Positions 17,606-29,015 of a stretch of DNA of 64,000 nt are shown here, in pieces. The stretch covers positions 1 through 64,000 of the forward strand of contig CAVPIM010000015.1 of assembly GCA_963704995.1 (NCBI GenBank), written 5' to 3'. A program made the translations under genes and the position numbers. Source of the DNA: RYN-230 sp963704995. GTDB lineage: Bacteria; Actinomycetota; Actinomycetes; Streptosporangiales; Streptosporangiaceae. Within the stretch, counting starts at the first letter, position 1. Each line of letters begins with the position of its first letter. The notes below the pieces were generated by a model. That model was not told where the DNA came from. It saw only the letters and a list, made by a program, of their open reading frames with translations, and did not search any database.

Positions 17606-18412
17606 GTGCTGCCGGGCCGCGGGCCGCTGCGCCGGGTGCTGGGCTCGGTGGGCGGCCGGAGCAGCCTGTTCCTGGTCGAGCGGCACGCGCTGGTGTACCG
17701 GCACACCTGGCTGGTGTTCGTGTCCGGGGTGGTCGAGCCGCTGTTCTACCTGCTGTCCATCGGGGTCGGCCTGGGCAAGCTGGTCAGCTCGGTGTATGTC
17801 AACGGCGCGCCGGTCAGCTACGCGGCCTTCGTGGCGCCCGCCCTGCTGGCCAGCGCCTCGATGAACGGCGCCCTGTTCGACTCCACGTTCAACGTGTTCT
17901 TCCGGCTGAAGTACGAGAAGCTCTATGACGCCGCGCTGGCCACGCCGATGCGGGCCGGTGACGTGGCCCTCGGCGAGATCAGCTGGGCGCTGCTGCGCGG
18001 CGCCCTGTACGCGGTCGCCTTCATGGCCGTGATGGCGGCGATGGGCCTGGTCTACTCGCCGTGGGCGCTGGCCGCGCTGCCCGCCGCGGTGCTCACCGGG
18101 TTCGCCTTCGCCGCGGCCGGGATGGCCTGCACCACGTACATGCGGTCCTGGCAGGACTTCGAGTTCGTCACGCTGGCGACGCTGCCGATGTTCCTGTTCT
18201 CGACCACGTTCTACCCGCTGAGCGTCTACCCCGGGCCACTGCAGCTCGTGGTGCGGTGCACGCCGCTGTACCAGAGCGTGGCCATGCTGCGTGACCTGAC
18301 CCTGGGCAACGTCCACCCTGGCCTGCTCGGGCACGCCGCGTACCTGGCGGTCATGGGCCTGATCGGCCTGCTCGTGGCGGGCCGCCGGATCGGGAAGCTG
18401 CTGCTGCGCTAG
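17606..18412 (+). CDS. ABC-2 type permease, second subunit
   Basis: A 268-residue ABC-2 permease with six helices (LVFVSGVVEPLFYLLSIGVG, AAFVAPALLASASMNGALFD, TLPMFLFSTTFYPLSVYPG) and the C-terminal YQSVAMLRDLTLGNV motif. It is related to, but clearly diverged from, the previous permease, suggesting a heterodimeric channel. The first in-frame start is GTG 17606; the ATG at 17575 is out of frame. The 57-bp gap to the previous gene and shared orientation support one operon. Confidence 0.8.
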   Translation: MLPGRGPLRRVLGSVGGRSSLFLVERHALVYRHTWLVFVSGVVEPLFYLLSIGVGLGKLVSSVYVNGAPVSYAAFVAPALLASASMNGALFDSTFNVFFRLKYEKLYDAALATPMRAGDVALGEISWALLRGALYAVAFMAVMAAMGLVYSPWALAALPAAVLTGFAFAAAGMACTTYMRSWQDFEFVTLATLPMFLFSTTFYPLSVYPGPLQLVVRCTPLYQSVAMLRDLTLGNVHPGLLGHAAYLAVMGLIGLLVAGRRIGKLLLR

Positions 18413-18427
18413 CGACCCGGGAAGCTG

Positions 18428-18444
18428 GGCTGAAGCTTTCAGCC
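18428..18444 (+). terminator. short hairpin after ABC exporter operon
   Basis: GGCTGAA (18428-18434), loop GCT, TTCAGCC (18438-18444) directly follow the second permease. The stem is short, so it is a weak terminator candidate. Confidence 0.4.
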
Positions 18445-18519
18445 GGCCCGGGCCGGGCACGTTAGGCTTGGCCGGGGCCGCGGTGAGGCCCAGGAAGGAC
18501 ACACTCGACCTAGGACGGC

Positions 18520-20112
18520 ATGATCACGACCGGCGGCAACCCTCCGGATCCCGCGCCCCGGGCCGGGGAAACGCAGGTCCGGGTGGCCGCGGCGGAAGCC
18601 GGGGTGCCAGCGTCCCCGCCGTCCCGCCGGGCCGACCGGGTGCCATGGCTGATCGCGCTGGCCGTGTTCGCGGCCTACGCCACGATCTCGCTGTCCCGTT
18701 ACCTCCGGCTCGCGCCGGGCTCCTGGGACCTGGGTATCTTCACCGAGTACGTGCGGCAGCTGGCGCACCTGCACGCCCCGGTGGTCAACATCCGGGGGGT
18801 CGGCTTCAACCTGCTCGGCGACCACTTCCAGCCGATCGTGGGCCTGATTGCCCCCCTCTTCCTGCTCTTCCCCAGCGCCGCCACCCTGCTGGTGGTCCAG
18901 GCCCTGCTGATCGCGGTCTCGGTCGTGCCGGTCAGCCGGGCGGCCGCGGCCCGGCTCGGCACCGGGGCCGGGCGGATGATCGGCGCCGCGTACGGCCTCT
19001 CCTGGGGCCTCCAGCAGATGATCGACTTCGACTTCCACGAGATCGCGTTCGCGGTGCCGCTGCTGGCCTGCTCCCTGTCCGCCCTGGTGCGCGGCAAGGT
19101 CCGGGCGGCGGCCCTCTGGGCGCTGCCGCTGGTGCTCGTGAAGGAAGACCAGGGCTTCACGGTCGCGGCCCTCGGTGTCCTCATCGTCGCGGCGAGCCTG
19201 TCCCGGGCCCGGGAGAACGGCCCGGACTGGGCTGCCGCCCTGCGCCCGGATGGCCTGCGGTGGGGTGTGCTGCTGGCCGTCTGGGGCCTCGCCTGGTCCT
19301 TCCTGGCCATCGCGGTGATCATCCCGCACTTCAACACGCTGCATCAGTACCCGTACTGGACCGACGGCGGCGTGCTGAGCCCGGGCGCGGCGCATCCCTC
19401 GGCGCCCTCCGTGCTCGCCCAGTTCGGCCACTCCTACGTCCCGAAGCTGCGCACCACGCTGCTCATCCTGGCGCCGGTGGCCTTCCTCGCGCTGGGCTCC
19501 CCGCTCGCGCTGGTGGCGGCGCCGGGCCTGGTGCTCCGGTTCGTGTCCACCAACAGCGCCTACTGGGGCGCGGGATACCACTACAACGCCACCGTGATGC
19601 CGATCGTCTTCATCGCCGCGATCGACACGCTGGCCCGGATCCGGGCGCAGCGGGCCCGGCTGGCGGGTGAGGCTGGCGGCCGGCCCAGGTGGCCGACGTG
19701 GCTGGATCCGGTGGCCACCCGGGCCCTCCCGGCGCTCATGCTGGTCATCGCGGCCGTGACCGCCTGGCTGTTCCCGCTCAGCGACCTGTGGCACGCGCAG
19801 ACCTACCAGATCAGCCCGCACGTCCAGGCGGAGGACGCGGCCCTGGCCCGGGTGCCCGGCGGCACCACCGTGGAGGCCACGCTCAGCCTGCTGGCCCCGC
19901 TGGCCGCCCGCGACGACACCTACTGGATCGGCAACGCCGGCAACCCGGCGCCCCGCTACATCGTGTTCGACGAACTGGACAGCGGCTGGAATCCGCCGCC
20001 GGGCGATCCGCTCACGTTCGTCGATCAGCGCCATCCCGGCGCCCGCTACCGGCAGATCTACCTGAATGACTTCGTCTACGTCTTCCAGCGAGTGAGCGGG
20101 CCGGGCGGCTGA
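18520..20112 (+). CDS. DUF2079 multi-pass membrane protein
   Basis: A 530-residue membrane protein. After about 45 cytoplasmic residues it has roughly ten helices. RYLRLAPGSWDLGIFTEYVR and NLLGDHFQPIVGLIAPLFLL match the DUF2079 family, where GS/WDLGIF and GDHF are hallmark motifs. The arrangement resembles GT-C glycosyltransferases, and the conserved Asp and Glu/His could be catalytic, but the activity is unknown. A large extracytoplasmic C-terminal part ends at FVYVFQRVSG. ATG 18520 start; monocistronic. Confidence 0.8.
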   Translation: MITTGGNPPDPAPRAGETQVRVAAAEAGVPASPPSRRADRVPWLIALAVFAAYATISLSRYLRLAPGSWDLGIFTEYVRQLAHLHAPVVNIRGVGFNLLGDHFQPIVGLIAPLFLLFPSAATLLVVQALLIAVSVVPVSRAAAARLGTGAGRMIGAAYGLSWGLQQMIDFDFHEIAFAVPLLACSLSALVRGKVRAAALWALPLVLVKEDQGFTVAALGVLIVAASLSRARENGPDWAAALRPDGLRWGVLLAVWGLAWSFLAIAVIIPHFNTLHQYPYWTDGGVLSPGAAHPSAPSVLAQFGHSYVPKLRTTLLILAPVAFLALGSPLALVAAPGLVLRFVSTNSAYWGAGYHYNATVMPIVFIAAIDTLARIRAQRARLAGEAGGRPRWPTWLDPVATRALPALMLVIAAVTAWLFPLSDLWHAQTYQISPHVQAEDAALARVPGGTTVEATLSLLAPLAARDDTYWIGNAGNPAPRYIVFDELDSGWNPPPGDPLTFVDQRHPGARYRQIYLNDFVYVFQRVSGPGG

Positions 20113-20188
20113 GCGGAAGGGACCAATGGCGGATAGGCGGCGTACTCGCGAGTAGGTAGAGTCTTGACCGGACCCGTCGGGAGGCTCA

Positions 20189-21430
<1,242 letters not shown>

Positions 21431-21557
21431 GTCTCTGTCCGGTGAGCGTGAAAGGTGAGTCACTGGCCGTGGAACCGGAAGTGAGCACTGGGCAGGTCGC
21501 AGGCCTGGCCCGCAATAGCCGCTGCCCGCGGTGAGACACACAAGGGAGTGAACGCAG

Positions 21558-22317
21558 ATGCCACAGGAAACGGAAGGAGTAGCCATCGTCACTGGTGGGC
21601 CCGCGGGCATCGGGGCCGGGCCAGCCAGGCGCCTGGCCGCGGACGGGATGGCGGTCGCCGTGGTTGACCTGAGCGCGGATGACGGCAAGGCCACCGTGGA
21701 GGCAATCGTGTCGACGGCGGCCGGGCGATCGCCGTCGGCGCGGACGTAAGCCAGGCCGATCAGGTGGCGGCCGCGGTCGGACCGGTCGTCGCCGAGCTCG
21801 GGCCGCCGACGGTACTGGTGAACAACGCCGGGATCCTCCGGGACAACCTGCTGTTCAAGATGTGCGAGGACGACTGGGAGATGGTCATGAGCGTGCATCT
21901 GCGCGGTGCATTCCTGATGACCAAGGCCGCCCAGAAGCACATGGTGGACCGCACTACGGCCGGATCATCAACCTGTCGTCGAGTTCCGCGCTGGGCAACC
22001 GGGGCCAAGCCAACTACTCGGCTGCCAAGTCCGGCATGCAGGGCTTCACCAAGACGCTGGCCATCGAGCTCGGCCCGTTCGGCATCACCGCCAACCCGTC
22101 GCACCCGGGTTCATCGCCACCGACATGACTGCGGCGACCGCCGCCCGGGTCAAGATGAGCTTCGAGGACTTCCAGGAAGCCGCTGCGGAGCAGATCGCAG
22201 TCCGCCGGGTGGGCCATCCCGAAGACGTGGCAGGCACTCATCTCCTACCTGGCCAGCGAGGAGTCCGGGTACGTCTCGGGCCAGGTGATCTACGTAGCGG
22301 GCGGGCCACTGTGCTGA
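21558..22317 (+). pseudogene. SDR-family 3-oxoacyl reductase (FabG-like), frame-broken
   Basis: Pieces in different frames give a full SDR. GVAIVTGGPAGIGAGPARRL is the NAD(P)-binding glycine motif, VLVNNAGILRDNLLFKM follows, then after a shift GRIINLSSSSALGNRGQANY with catalytic Ser, then SAAKSGMQGFTKTLAIELGP with the Lys of YxxxK. IAVRRVGHPEDVA and SYLASEESGYVSGQVIYVAG finish the fold. At least four single-base shifts occur, near 21723, 21955, 22110 and 22235. This density in 760 bp of an otherwise well-conserved protein is suspicious for sequencing error. Expected role: reduction of a 3-oxoacyl or oxidation of a 3-hydroxyacyl intermediate. ATG 21558 with GGGAG upstream. Confidence 0.75.
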
Positions 22318-22321
22318 GCGC

Positions 22322-23560
22322 CAGCAGCGGGCGGCCAGCACCGATTCGGCCAGCGCCGGCCAAACCGGGCCCGTCAGCGCGGAAGGGCTCCGCGAACGGG
22401 TCCGGGAGTTCCTGGCCGGGCACGACCCAGCCGGCAGTCCCGGCTGGAGTTCCTGCGGGCCCGGTTCGACGCAGGCCTGGCGGCGGTGCACTACCCGGCC
22501 GGGCCTCGGCGGGCTCGGCCTGCCCCGGGCGCTCCAGGCCGTGGTCGAGGCGGAGTTCACGGCGGCCGGCGCGCCGGGCAACCAGCCCGAGCGGATCGGC
22601 ATCGGGCTGGGCATGGCCGCGCCGACCATCCTCGCCTTCGGCACGCAGGAGCAGAAGGCCCGCTGGATCCGCCCGCTGTGGACCGGCGAGGAGGTCTGGT
22701 GCCAGCTGTTCAGCGAGCCCGGGGCCGGGTCCGACCTGGCCGGGCTGGCGACCCGGGCGGTCCGTGCCGAGGGGCCGGGCGAGGCGTGGGCGGTGAACGG
22801 CCAGAAGGTGTGGACGTCCATGGCGCACCAGGCCCGCTGGGGCCTGCTCCTGGCCCGGACCGACCCGGACGTGCCCAAGCATGCCGGGCTGACCTACTTC
22901 GCCTGCGACATGACCGCCGACGGCGTGGAGGTCCGGCCGCTGCGCCAGCTCACCGGCGAGGCCGAGTTCAACGAGGTCTTCCTGACCGGGGCCGTCATCG
23001 GTGACGGCGACCGGATCGGCGCGGTCGGCGAGGGCTGGAAGGTGGCCCAGGGCACGCTCATGAACGAGCGGGTGTCCATCGGCGGCACCGCGCTGCCCCG
23101 CGAGGGCGGGATGATCGGCTCGGCCGCCCGGGCCTGGCGCGAGCACCCCGGACGGCGCACGCCCGGCCTGCACGACCGGATGCTGCGGCTGTGGGCCGAC
23201 GCGGAGGTGGCCCGGCTGGCGTCGGAACGGCTGCGCCAGCAGCTGGCCGTGGGCCATCCCGGCCCGGAAGGGTCGGCGGCCAAGCTCGTGTTCGCCCGGC
23301 TCAACCAGGAGATCACCGCGCTCGAAGTGGAGCTGGCCGGCGCCGAGGGGCTCCGCTACGAGGACTGGTCCATGCGCAGGCCGGAGAGTGTCAGCTTCTA
23401 CGGCCGTGACGCCGGGTACCGCTACCTGCGGTCCCGCGGCAACTCCATCGAGGGCGGCACGTCGGAGATCCTGCGCAACATCATCGCCGAGCGCGTCCTC
23501 GGCCTGCCGCCCGAGCCGCGCACGGACACCAAGGTGCCCTGGAAGGACCTCCCGCGATGA
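22322..23560 (+). pseudogene. acyl-CoA dehydrogenase, N-terminal frame-broken
   Basis: From 22541 on the frame is clean: WCQLFSEPGAGSDLAGLATR and WAVNGQKVWTSMAHQARWGL (FAD-binding beta domain), then NSIEGGTSEILRNIIAERVL at the C-terminus. The Glu before GGTSEI is in a position seen in catalytically competent subunits. The first 70 residues (SAEGLRERVREFLAGHDPAG, FLRARFDAGLAAVHYPAG, LGGLGLPRALQAVVEAEF) lie in other frames, with about three shifts between 22420 and 22520. The true start is not clear. Its stop overlaps the next acyl-CoA dehydrogenase start as ATGA, suggesting a heteromeric enzyme. Confidence 0.75.
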
Positions 23561-24801
23561 CGAGTACGATCCAGCAGTCATCCGACGAAGGGCTGCCCAG
23601 CCTGCTGTACGGCGAGGCGGAGGAAGAACTCCGGGCCGCGGTCCGGGACCTGTTCCAGGAGCGGGCCAGCTGGCCGGCGGTGCTGGCCCGGACCGAGACC
23701 AGCGAGCCCTACGACACCGCGCTGTGGCAGGTGCTGGCGGCCGACGTCGGCTGCGCCGGCCTGCTGATCCCGGAAAGCCACGGCGGCGCCGGGGCCAGCT
23801 ACCGCGAGGCCGCGGTCGTCGCCGAGGAGGCTGGCCGCGCCGCGGCTCCCGTCCCCTACCTCGGCAGCGCCGTGGTCGCGACGACCGCGGTGCTGTCCGC
23901 GGGCGACGCCGGGCTGCTGTCCGGGCTGGCCGCGGGCACCGTGACCGCCGCGCTGGCCATCCCCTTCGCCAGCAGGCCCGGTGATACGGGCCGGCCCGGC
24001 GGTGCCCCCGGCCAGAACGCCAGCCCGGCCGCGACCGTGCGGGTCGTGCCCCCGCACGCCGGCGACTCCGCGGGCCAGGCCCGGCTGACCGGCGTGGTCA
24101 CCGGGGTGGCCGATGCGCTCCCCGCGTCCGTGCTGCTCATCCCGGCCGACGGCGTGCCGGCCGGGCTTTACGCGGTGGAGGCCAGCGCGCCCGGGCTGAC
24201 CGTCACCCCGGTGGTCTCGCTGGACCAGACCCGCCCGCTGGCTGACCTGACCCTGGACAGCGTGCCCGCCCGGCGGCTGGCCTCCGGCCCGGAGGCGGGC
24301 CGCGCGGTCGCCGCCGCGCTGGCCGCGGGAGCCGCGATGCTGGCCGCCGAGCAGCTCGGGGTGGCGGAGCGCTGCCTGGAGATGACCGTCGCCTACCTGA
24401 AGGAGCGGTACCAGTTCGCCCGCCCGATCGGCTCGTTCCAGGCGCTCAAGCACCGCGCCGCGGACCTGTGGGTGGCGATCAGCCAGGCCCGGGCCGCGGC
24501 CCGGTACGCGGCCGCCTGCCTGGCCGACGATGACGCGGACGCGCCGGTCGCGGTGGCCCTGGCCAAGGCGGCCTGCGGGGACGCGGCCACGCTGGCCGCA
24601 CGCGAATGCGTGCAGCTGCACGGGGGGATCGGCTTCACCTGGGAGCACCCCGCGCACCTGTACCTGAAGCGGGCCACGAGCTCGTCGATCGCGTTCGGCA
24701 CCCCGGACTGGCACCGTGCCGCGCTGGCCAGCCTGGCCGCGCTGCCCCCGGCCCCCGCTGCGGGCGGCCCTGCCCCGATGAAAGCGGCCGGGTCCCGGTG
24801 A
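23557..24801 (+). CDS. acyl-CoA dehydrogenase, probable partner subunit
   Basis: A complete 414-residue protein translated from an ATGA overlap with the previous gene. It has the ACAD N-terminal helices (EELRAAVRDLFQERASWPAV, GCAGLLIPESHGGAGASYRE), a shortened and Ala-Gly-rich central part, and the C-terminal domain (YQFARPIGSFQALKHRAADL, CVQLHGGIGFTWEHPAHLYL). The central FAD-contact motifs seen in its neighbour are weak and no catalytic Glu is evident. This is the pattern of the non-catalytic half of alpha2-beta2 actinobacterial acyl-CoA dehydrogenases. Role in side-chain or fatty acyl degradation is inferred. Confidence 0.82.
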   Translation: MTSTIQQSSDEGLPSLLYGEAEEELRAAVRDLFQERASWPAVLARTETSEPYDTALWQVLAADVGCAGLLIPESHGGAGASYREAAVVAEEAGRAAAPVPYLGSAVVATTAVLSAGDAGLLSGLAAGTVTAALAIPFASRPGDTGRPGGAPGQNASPAATVRVVPPHAGDSAGQARLTGVVTGVADALPASVLLIPADGVPAGLYAVEASAPGLTVTPVVSLDQTRPLADLTLDSVPARRLASGPEAGRAVAAALAAGAAMLAAEQLGVAERCLEMTVAYLKERYQFARPIGSFQALKHRAADLWVAISQARAAARYAAACLADDDADAPVAVALAKAACGDAATLAARECVQLHGGIGFTWEHPAHLYLKRATSSSIAFGTPDWHRAALASLAALPPAPAAGGPAPMKAAGSR

Positions 24802-24894
24802 GCGCCGTCCGGTACCGGCTAGCGAGCCGGGCCGTCAGGCCCGGGCGAGCGGCCGGTGGGGTTCTGCCGGCGGCGCGAACGTCAAGGAAAAGCA

Positions 24895-25677
24895 GTGAAA
24901 TCGGTCGCCGGTGCCGGGGTCGTGATCACCGGCGCCGGCAGCGGCATCGGCGCCGCGCTGGCCCGGCGGTTCGCCGCCGAGGGGGCCCGGGTCGTGGTCA
25001 ACGACATCGACGCGGCCGCCGCGCGGGAGGTCGCGCGGGCGTGCGGCGGGGAGGCGCTGCCCGGGGACGCGGCCAGCGAGGACGGCGTGGCCACGCTGAT
25101 CAGCGGTGCGGCGGACCTGCTGGACGGCATCGACCTGTTCTGCGCCAACGCGGGGATCGCCCGGCCGGGCGGCGCGGACGCGGCCGAGCCGGACTGGGAC
25201 GCCTCCTGGCAGGTCAACGTCATGGCGCACGTCCGGGCCGCCCGGCTGCTGACGGGCCCGTGGCTGGAGCAGGGCCAGGGGCACCTGATCTGCACGGTGT
25301 CCGCGGCCGGGCTGCTGACCATGCTGGGCTCGGCGCCGTACTCGGTGACCAAGCACGCCGCCCTGGCTTTCGCGGAGTGGATGTCGGCCACCTACGCCCA
25401 CCGTGGCATCACCGTGCAGGCCCTGTGCCCGCAGGGCGTCCGGACCCCGCTGTACGAGTCGTCCGGGCCCATCGGCCACGCGCTGATGGACGCGTCGGCC
25501 ATCACGCCGGACGCCGTGGCCGGTGCGGTCATCGATGCCGTCGCGGACGGCCGGTTCCTGATCCTGCCGCACCCTGAGGTGTCCGTCATGTACTCGCGCC
25601 GGGCCGCCGATCCTGACCGCTGGCTGAACGGCATGAACCGGCTCCAGCAGCAGGTTGAGAAGCTTCCTGATCAGTAA
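24895..25677 (+). CDS. SDR-family oxidoreductase
   Basis: A 260-residue classical SDR. GVVITGAGSGIGAALARRFA is the cofactor site, with Asp at the end of strand 2 (VVNDID) favouring NAD(H). LFCANAGIARPGG is the NNAG-equivalent, and ICTVSAAGLLTMLGSAPYSV supplies catalytic Ser and Tyr, with Lys in the following TKHAALAFAEW. It lies 90 bp after the acyl-CoA dehydrogenase pair on the same strand. GTG 24895 is chosen because AAGGAAA precedes it at good distance. Confidence 0.85.
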   Translation: MKSVAGAGVVITGAGSGIGAALARRFAAEGARVVVNDIDAAAAREVARACGGEALPGDAASEDGVATLISGAADLLDGIDLFCANAGIARPGGADAAEPDWDASWQVNVMAHVRAARLLTGPWLEQGQGHLICTVSAAGLLTMLGSAPYSVTKHAALAFAEWMSATYAHRGITVQALCPQGVRTPLYESSGPIGHALMDASAITPDAVAGAVIDAVADGRFLILPHPEVSVMYSRRAADPDRWLNGMNRLQQQVEKLPDQ

Positions 25678-25713
25678 CCCCCCCGGATATCCGGTTTGCG
25701 GCATGCTGTCCGC

Positions 25714-26292
25714 ATGAAACCGGCTGCCACGGGGATGCTGCATCATCTCGAGCTCTGGGTGCCCGACCTGGGCCGGGCCGAGCACACCTGGGGATGGCTG
25801 CTGGATGCGCTCGGTTACGAGCTGTACCAGCAGTGGCCAGAAGGGGTGAGCTGGCGGTGCGGTGAGCTCTACATCGTGCTCGAGCAGTCACCGGCCCGCA
25901 GTGCCTTCCGGCACGACCGGCACCGCCCCGGCCTGAACCACCTGGCGTTCCACGTCTCCGACCGGGCCACCGTGGACCGGATGGTCGGGGAGGCGCTGCT
26001 GCACGGCTGGCGGCTGCTGTTCGCGGACCGGCACCCTTACGCCGGCGGGGAGCAGCACTACGCCGCCTACCTGGAAGACTGCGACGGCTACGAGGTTGAG
26101 CTGGTGGCCCCGCCCGCGCGGCACGAGGCCAGCCTCGCCGAGAGCACGCACCGCGCCGACCTGGCGGAGGGCACGCACCCGGCCGAGGGCGCGCACCGCG
26201 CCGGGCCGGGCGACGAGGCGTACCGCGTGGAACCGGCCGAGAACGCCTACCCGCCGGGCCCGGACGACCCGGCGGCCGGCTGGATCAGCTGA
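25714..26292 (+). CDS. VOC-family protein with repetitive C-terminal tail
   Basis: A 192-residue protein. Residues 5-130 form a VOC domain: MLHHLELWVPDLGRAEHTWG with His ligand, PGLNHLAFHVSDRATVDRMV with second His, and YLEDCDGYEVELVAPP with terminal Glu, so a metal site is likely intact. The last 60 residues are low-complexity repeats of an AExTHRAD/AEGxH type, probably disordered. ATG 25714. It lies 36 bp after the SDR gene and is probably in the same operon. Substrate unknown. Confidence 0.8.
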   Translation: MKPAATGMLHHLELWVPDLGRAEHTWGWLLDALGYELYQQWPEGVSWRCGELYIVLEQSPARSAFRHDRHRPGLNHLAFHVSDRATVDRMVGEALLHGWRLLFADRHPYAGGEQHYAAYLEDCDGYEVELVAPPARHEASLAESTHRADLAEGTHPAEGAHRAGPGDEAYRVEPAENAYPPGPDDPAAGWIS

Positions 26293-26313
26293 GCCGGCGC
26301 CGCCGGGCTGGCT

Positions 26314-26348
26314 GACCTGGGCGGGACGGATCACGCCCCGCCCAGGTC
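26314..26348. terminator. bidirectional 12-bp stem terminator
   Basis: GACCTGGGCGGG (26314-26325) and CCCGCCCAGGTC (26337-26348) form a perfect 12-bp stem with an 11-nt loop between convergent genes. Confidence 0.7.
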
Positions 26349-26400
26349 GGGCGGCCCGCCCGGCCCTCCCGGGCTGGCCGCGTCTGGGGGTGGCTGCCGG

Positions 26401-28986
26401 TCAGGCCACGGCCACCGCGGTGCTCAGCCGGTGGTCCCGCGAGGACCGCCCGACCGTGATGGTGAACTCGCCGGGCGGCCAGGTCCACCGGGCTGCCCGC
26501 TCGTCGTAGCGGGCGAACACCCGGGCCGGGATCGTGAGCGTCACCTGTGCGGCCTCGCCGGGGGCCGCGGCCGCTGAGGCGAACGCGCCGAGCACCCGCA
26601 CCGGCCGCCCGTCGGCCGCGGGGCCGGCCACGTACGCCTGCACCACCTCGCGCCCGGGGCGCTCACCGGTGTTGCGCACCGTGACCCTGACCGTGAGGTC
26701 AGCCCCGGCGGCCAGGGCGGGGGCTCCGGCCGCCAGCGACTCGTAGGACCAGCTGGTGTAGCCCAGTCCATGACCGAACGGGAACAGCGGCGCGGTCCCG
26801 GCCGCGTCGTAGCCCCGGTACCCGACGAGCAGGCCCTCGTCGTAGCCGAGCCGCCCGTCCTCGGGCTCGGCCCGCAGGACCGGGCAGTCGGCCTCGCGGA
26901 CCGGAATGGTCACCGGGAGCCGCCCGCCCGGCTCGGCCCGGCCGAGCAGGATGTCGGCCAGGGCCTCGCCCATGGCCTGGCCGGGCAGCCAGGCGTAGAG
27001 CACCGCGGCGACCTGGCCCGCCCAGGGCATGAGCACCGGCATGCCGGCGTTCACCACCACGACGGTGCGGGGATTGGCCGCGCTCACCCGCTCGATGAGC
27101 TCGTCCTGGCGGCCGGGCAGGCGCAGGGTCTCCCGGTCGAATCCCTCGCTCTCCGTCGTCTCGGCCGAGCCGGCCACGATCACGGCCACGTCCGCCGCGG
27201 CTGCCGCGCGGACCGCCTCGTCCAGCGCCGCGTCCGCGTCAGGGGACGCCACGATGCCGAGCCGCACGGCCAGCGGGCCCTCGGCGTCCGCTGACGGCCT
27301 GAAGTCCAGCCGCACCGCCGTCTCCTGCCCGGCGGTCAGCTGCACCGTGCCCATGACCTGGCCCGGCCGGGTCATGGTCTCGACCGGATCCGCGGGGACG
27401 GGGGTTTCCTCGTCGGCGATCATCGCGCCGTCCACGGCCAGCCGCAGCCGTCCCACCCCGGCGGCGCCGACCGTGTGCGGGCCGGAGGTCTCGGCGCGGA
27501 ACGTGGCCAGCACCGTCACGGAGCCGCTCTCGCCCCAGCCGATGCCGGGCGGCAGCCCGTCATCGCCCCACCAGGCGAACACGGTGGACTGGCGGTGCTC
27601 GGAGCCGAGCAGGCCGCCGGCGGCGTCGTGGTACTCGACCCGGACCCCCGGGTCACCCGAGACCGGGTCCCGCAGGGTCCGCGACGGCGGTTCCGGGACC
27701 ATCTCCCAGGTCTGGCAGCCCGGCCGCCACGGTGACCTCCGCCTGCCCGGCCAGGGCCTCGCGGAGCGCGTCCGCCGGGGTGGACAGGCCACCCGGCATG
27801 ACCGCCGCGCTGCCGCCGCCCTGGATGACCGGGTGCACCGCGTTGGGCCCGAGCACGGCCACGGTCCGCAGGGTGGCCGGGTCGAGCGGGAGCGCCCGGT
27901 CCTCGTTCCGCAGCAGGACGTGGGACGCGGCCGCGGCCCGGCGCAGCAGGGCCGGTGCTATGCGGGCCGGGGTCGCCGCAGCCGGGGCTACCCAGGACGC
28001 GTCCGGGGTCCCGTCCAGGCCCGCCCCATCATCAAGGCTGGCCCCATCGAGGTCAGCCCCGTCCGGACTGGGCCCGTCCAGGCCTCCAGGCCGGCCCCAT
28101 CCAGGCCGGGCCCGGCCAGCGCGCCCACCTGGCGGGCCAGCCGGAGCAGCCGCAGCACTTTGTCGTCGATCAGCTCCTCGGCGACCGCGCCACTGCGGAC
28201 CGCCTCGACCAGGGCCGCTCCCCAGGGCCCACGAGGCCCTGGCATGGCCAGATCGAGGCCCGCCTGGGCCGTGGGCACCGTGCTGCGGGCCGCGCTCCAG
28301 TCCGACACCACCACGCCGGTGAAGCCCCACTCGCCCTTCAGCACGTCACGCAGCAGGCCCTGGTGCTCGGTCATCAGCGCGCCGTTGACCGAGTTGTAGG
28401 CGGCCATCACCATGACCGCGCCCGCCTCCCGGACGCAGGCCTCGAACGGCACCAGGTACAGCTCACGCAGCACCGACTCGGCGATCCGTGCGTCGTAGGT
28501 CCAGCGCTCGGTCTCAGAGTCGTTGCCCACGTAGTGCTTCACCGCCGCGCCCACCCCGGCGGACTGGAGGCCGGCCACATAGCCGGCCGCGATCCGGGCG
28601 GACAGCACCGGGTCCTCGGAGAAACACTCGAACCCCCGCCCGCCGAGCGGGGTCCGCATCAGGTTGATCGTCGGGGCCAGCACCACGTCGATGCCCTTGC
28701 CCCGCGCCTCGGCGCCGAGGGCGGCAGCGAGCTCGCGGACGAGCTCGCTGTCCCAGGTGGCGCCGAGGGCGGAGGGGCAAGGCAGGCTGGCCGATGGATT
28801 CCGGTCATCCTTGGTGACGCCGCGGACTCCGGCCGGGCCGTCCGACATGACGATCGGCCGGAGTCCGAGGATGTCGTCGCCGTAGGTGCGCCAGCTGTCC
28901 GCGCCGGTCAGCAGGCGCACCTTCGCCTCGACAGGGAGCGCAGCCACGCGGCTGCGCTCCTCCGTCGCCTCTGTGGAAGTTGTCAT
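26401..28986 (-). pseudogene. GH3 beta-glycosidase with PA14 and Fn3-like domains, frame-broken
   Basis: The N-terminal GH3 barrel (28986-28090) has PIVMSDGPAGVRG, APTINLMRTPLGGRGFECFS, VGAAVKHYVGNDSETERWTY and FTGVVVSDWSAARST, where the Asp of SDW is the nucleophile. A frame break near 28085 lies in a low-complexity GLDGA-type linker. SHVLLRNEDRALPLDPATLR then starts the GH3 C-terminal domain. A second break near 27720 leads into a PA14-like insert, then VNAGMPVLMPWAGQVAAVLY, FPFGHGLGYTSWSYESLAAG and a C-terminal Fn3-like domain. No signal peptide: a cytoplasmic enzyme that would split imported beta-glycosides. ATG 28986 with AAGGAA upstream. Last gene of the LacI-Opp cluster. Confidence 0.8.
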
Positions 28987-29015
28987 CTAGTTCCTTGCGT
29001 TAACGTCCGCAGCGG

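Noticed and set aside
16565..18502. A 645-codon minus-strand open frame opposite the ABC exporter genes
   Set aside because: Its product is a Gln/Arg/His/Gly-rich low-complexity string, and the plus strand there encodes clear ATPase and permease proteins. It is a GC-bias shadow.
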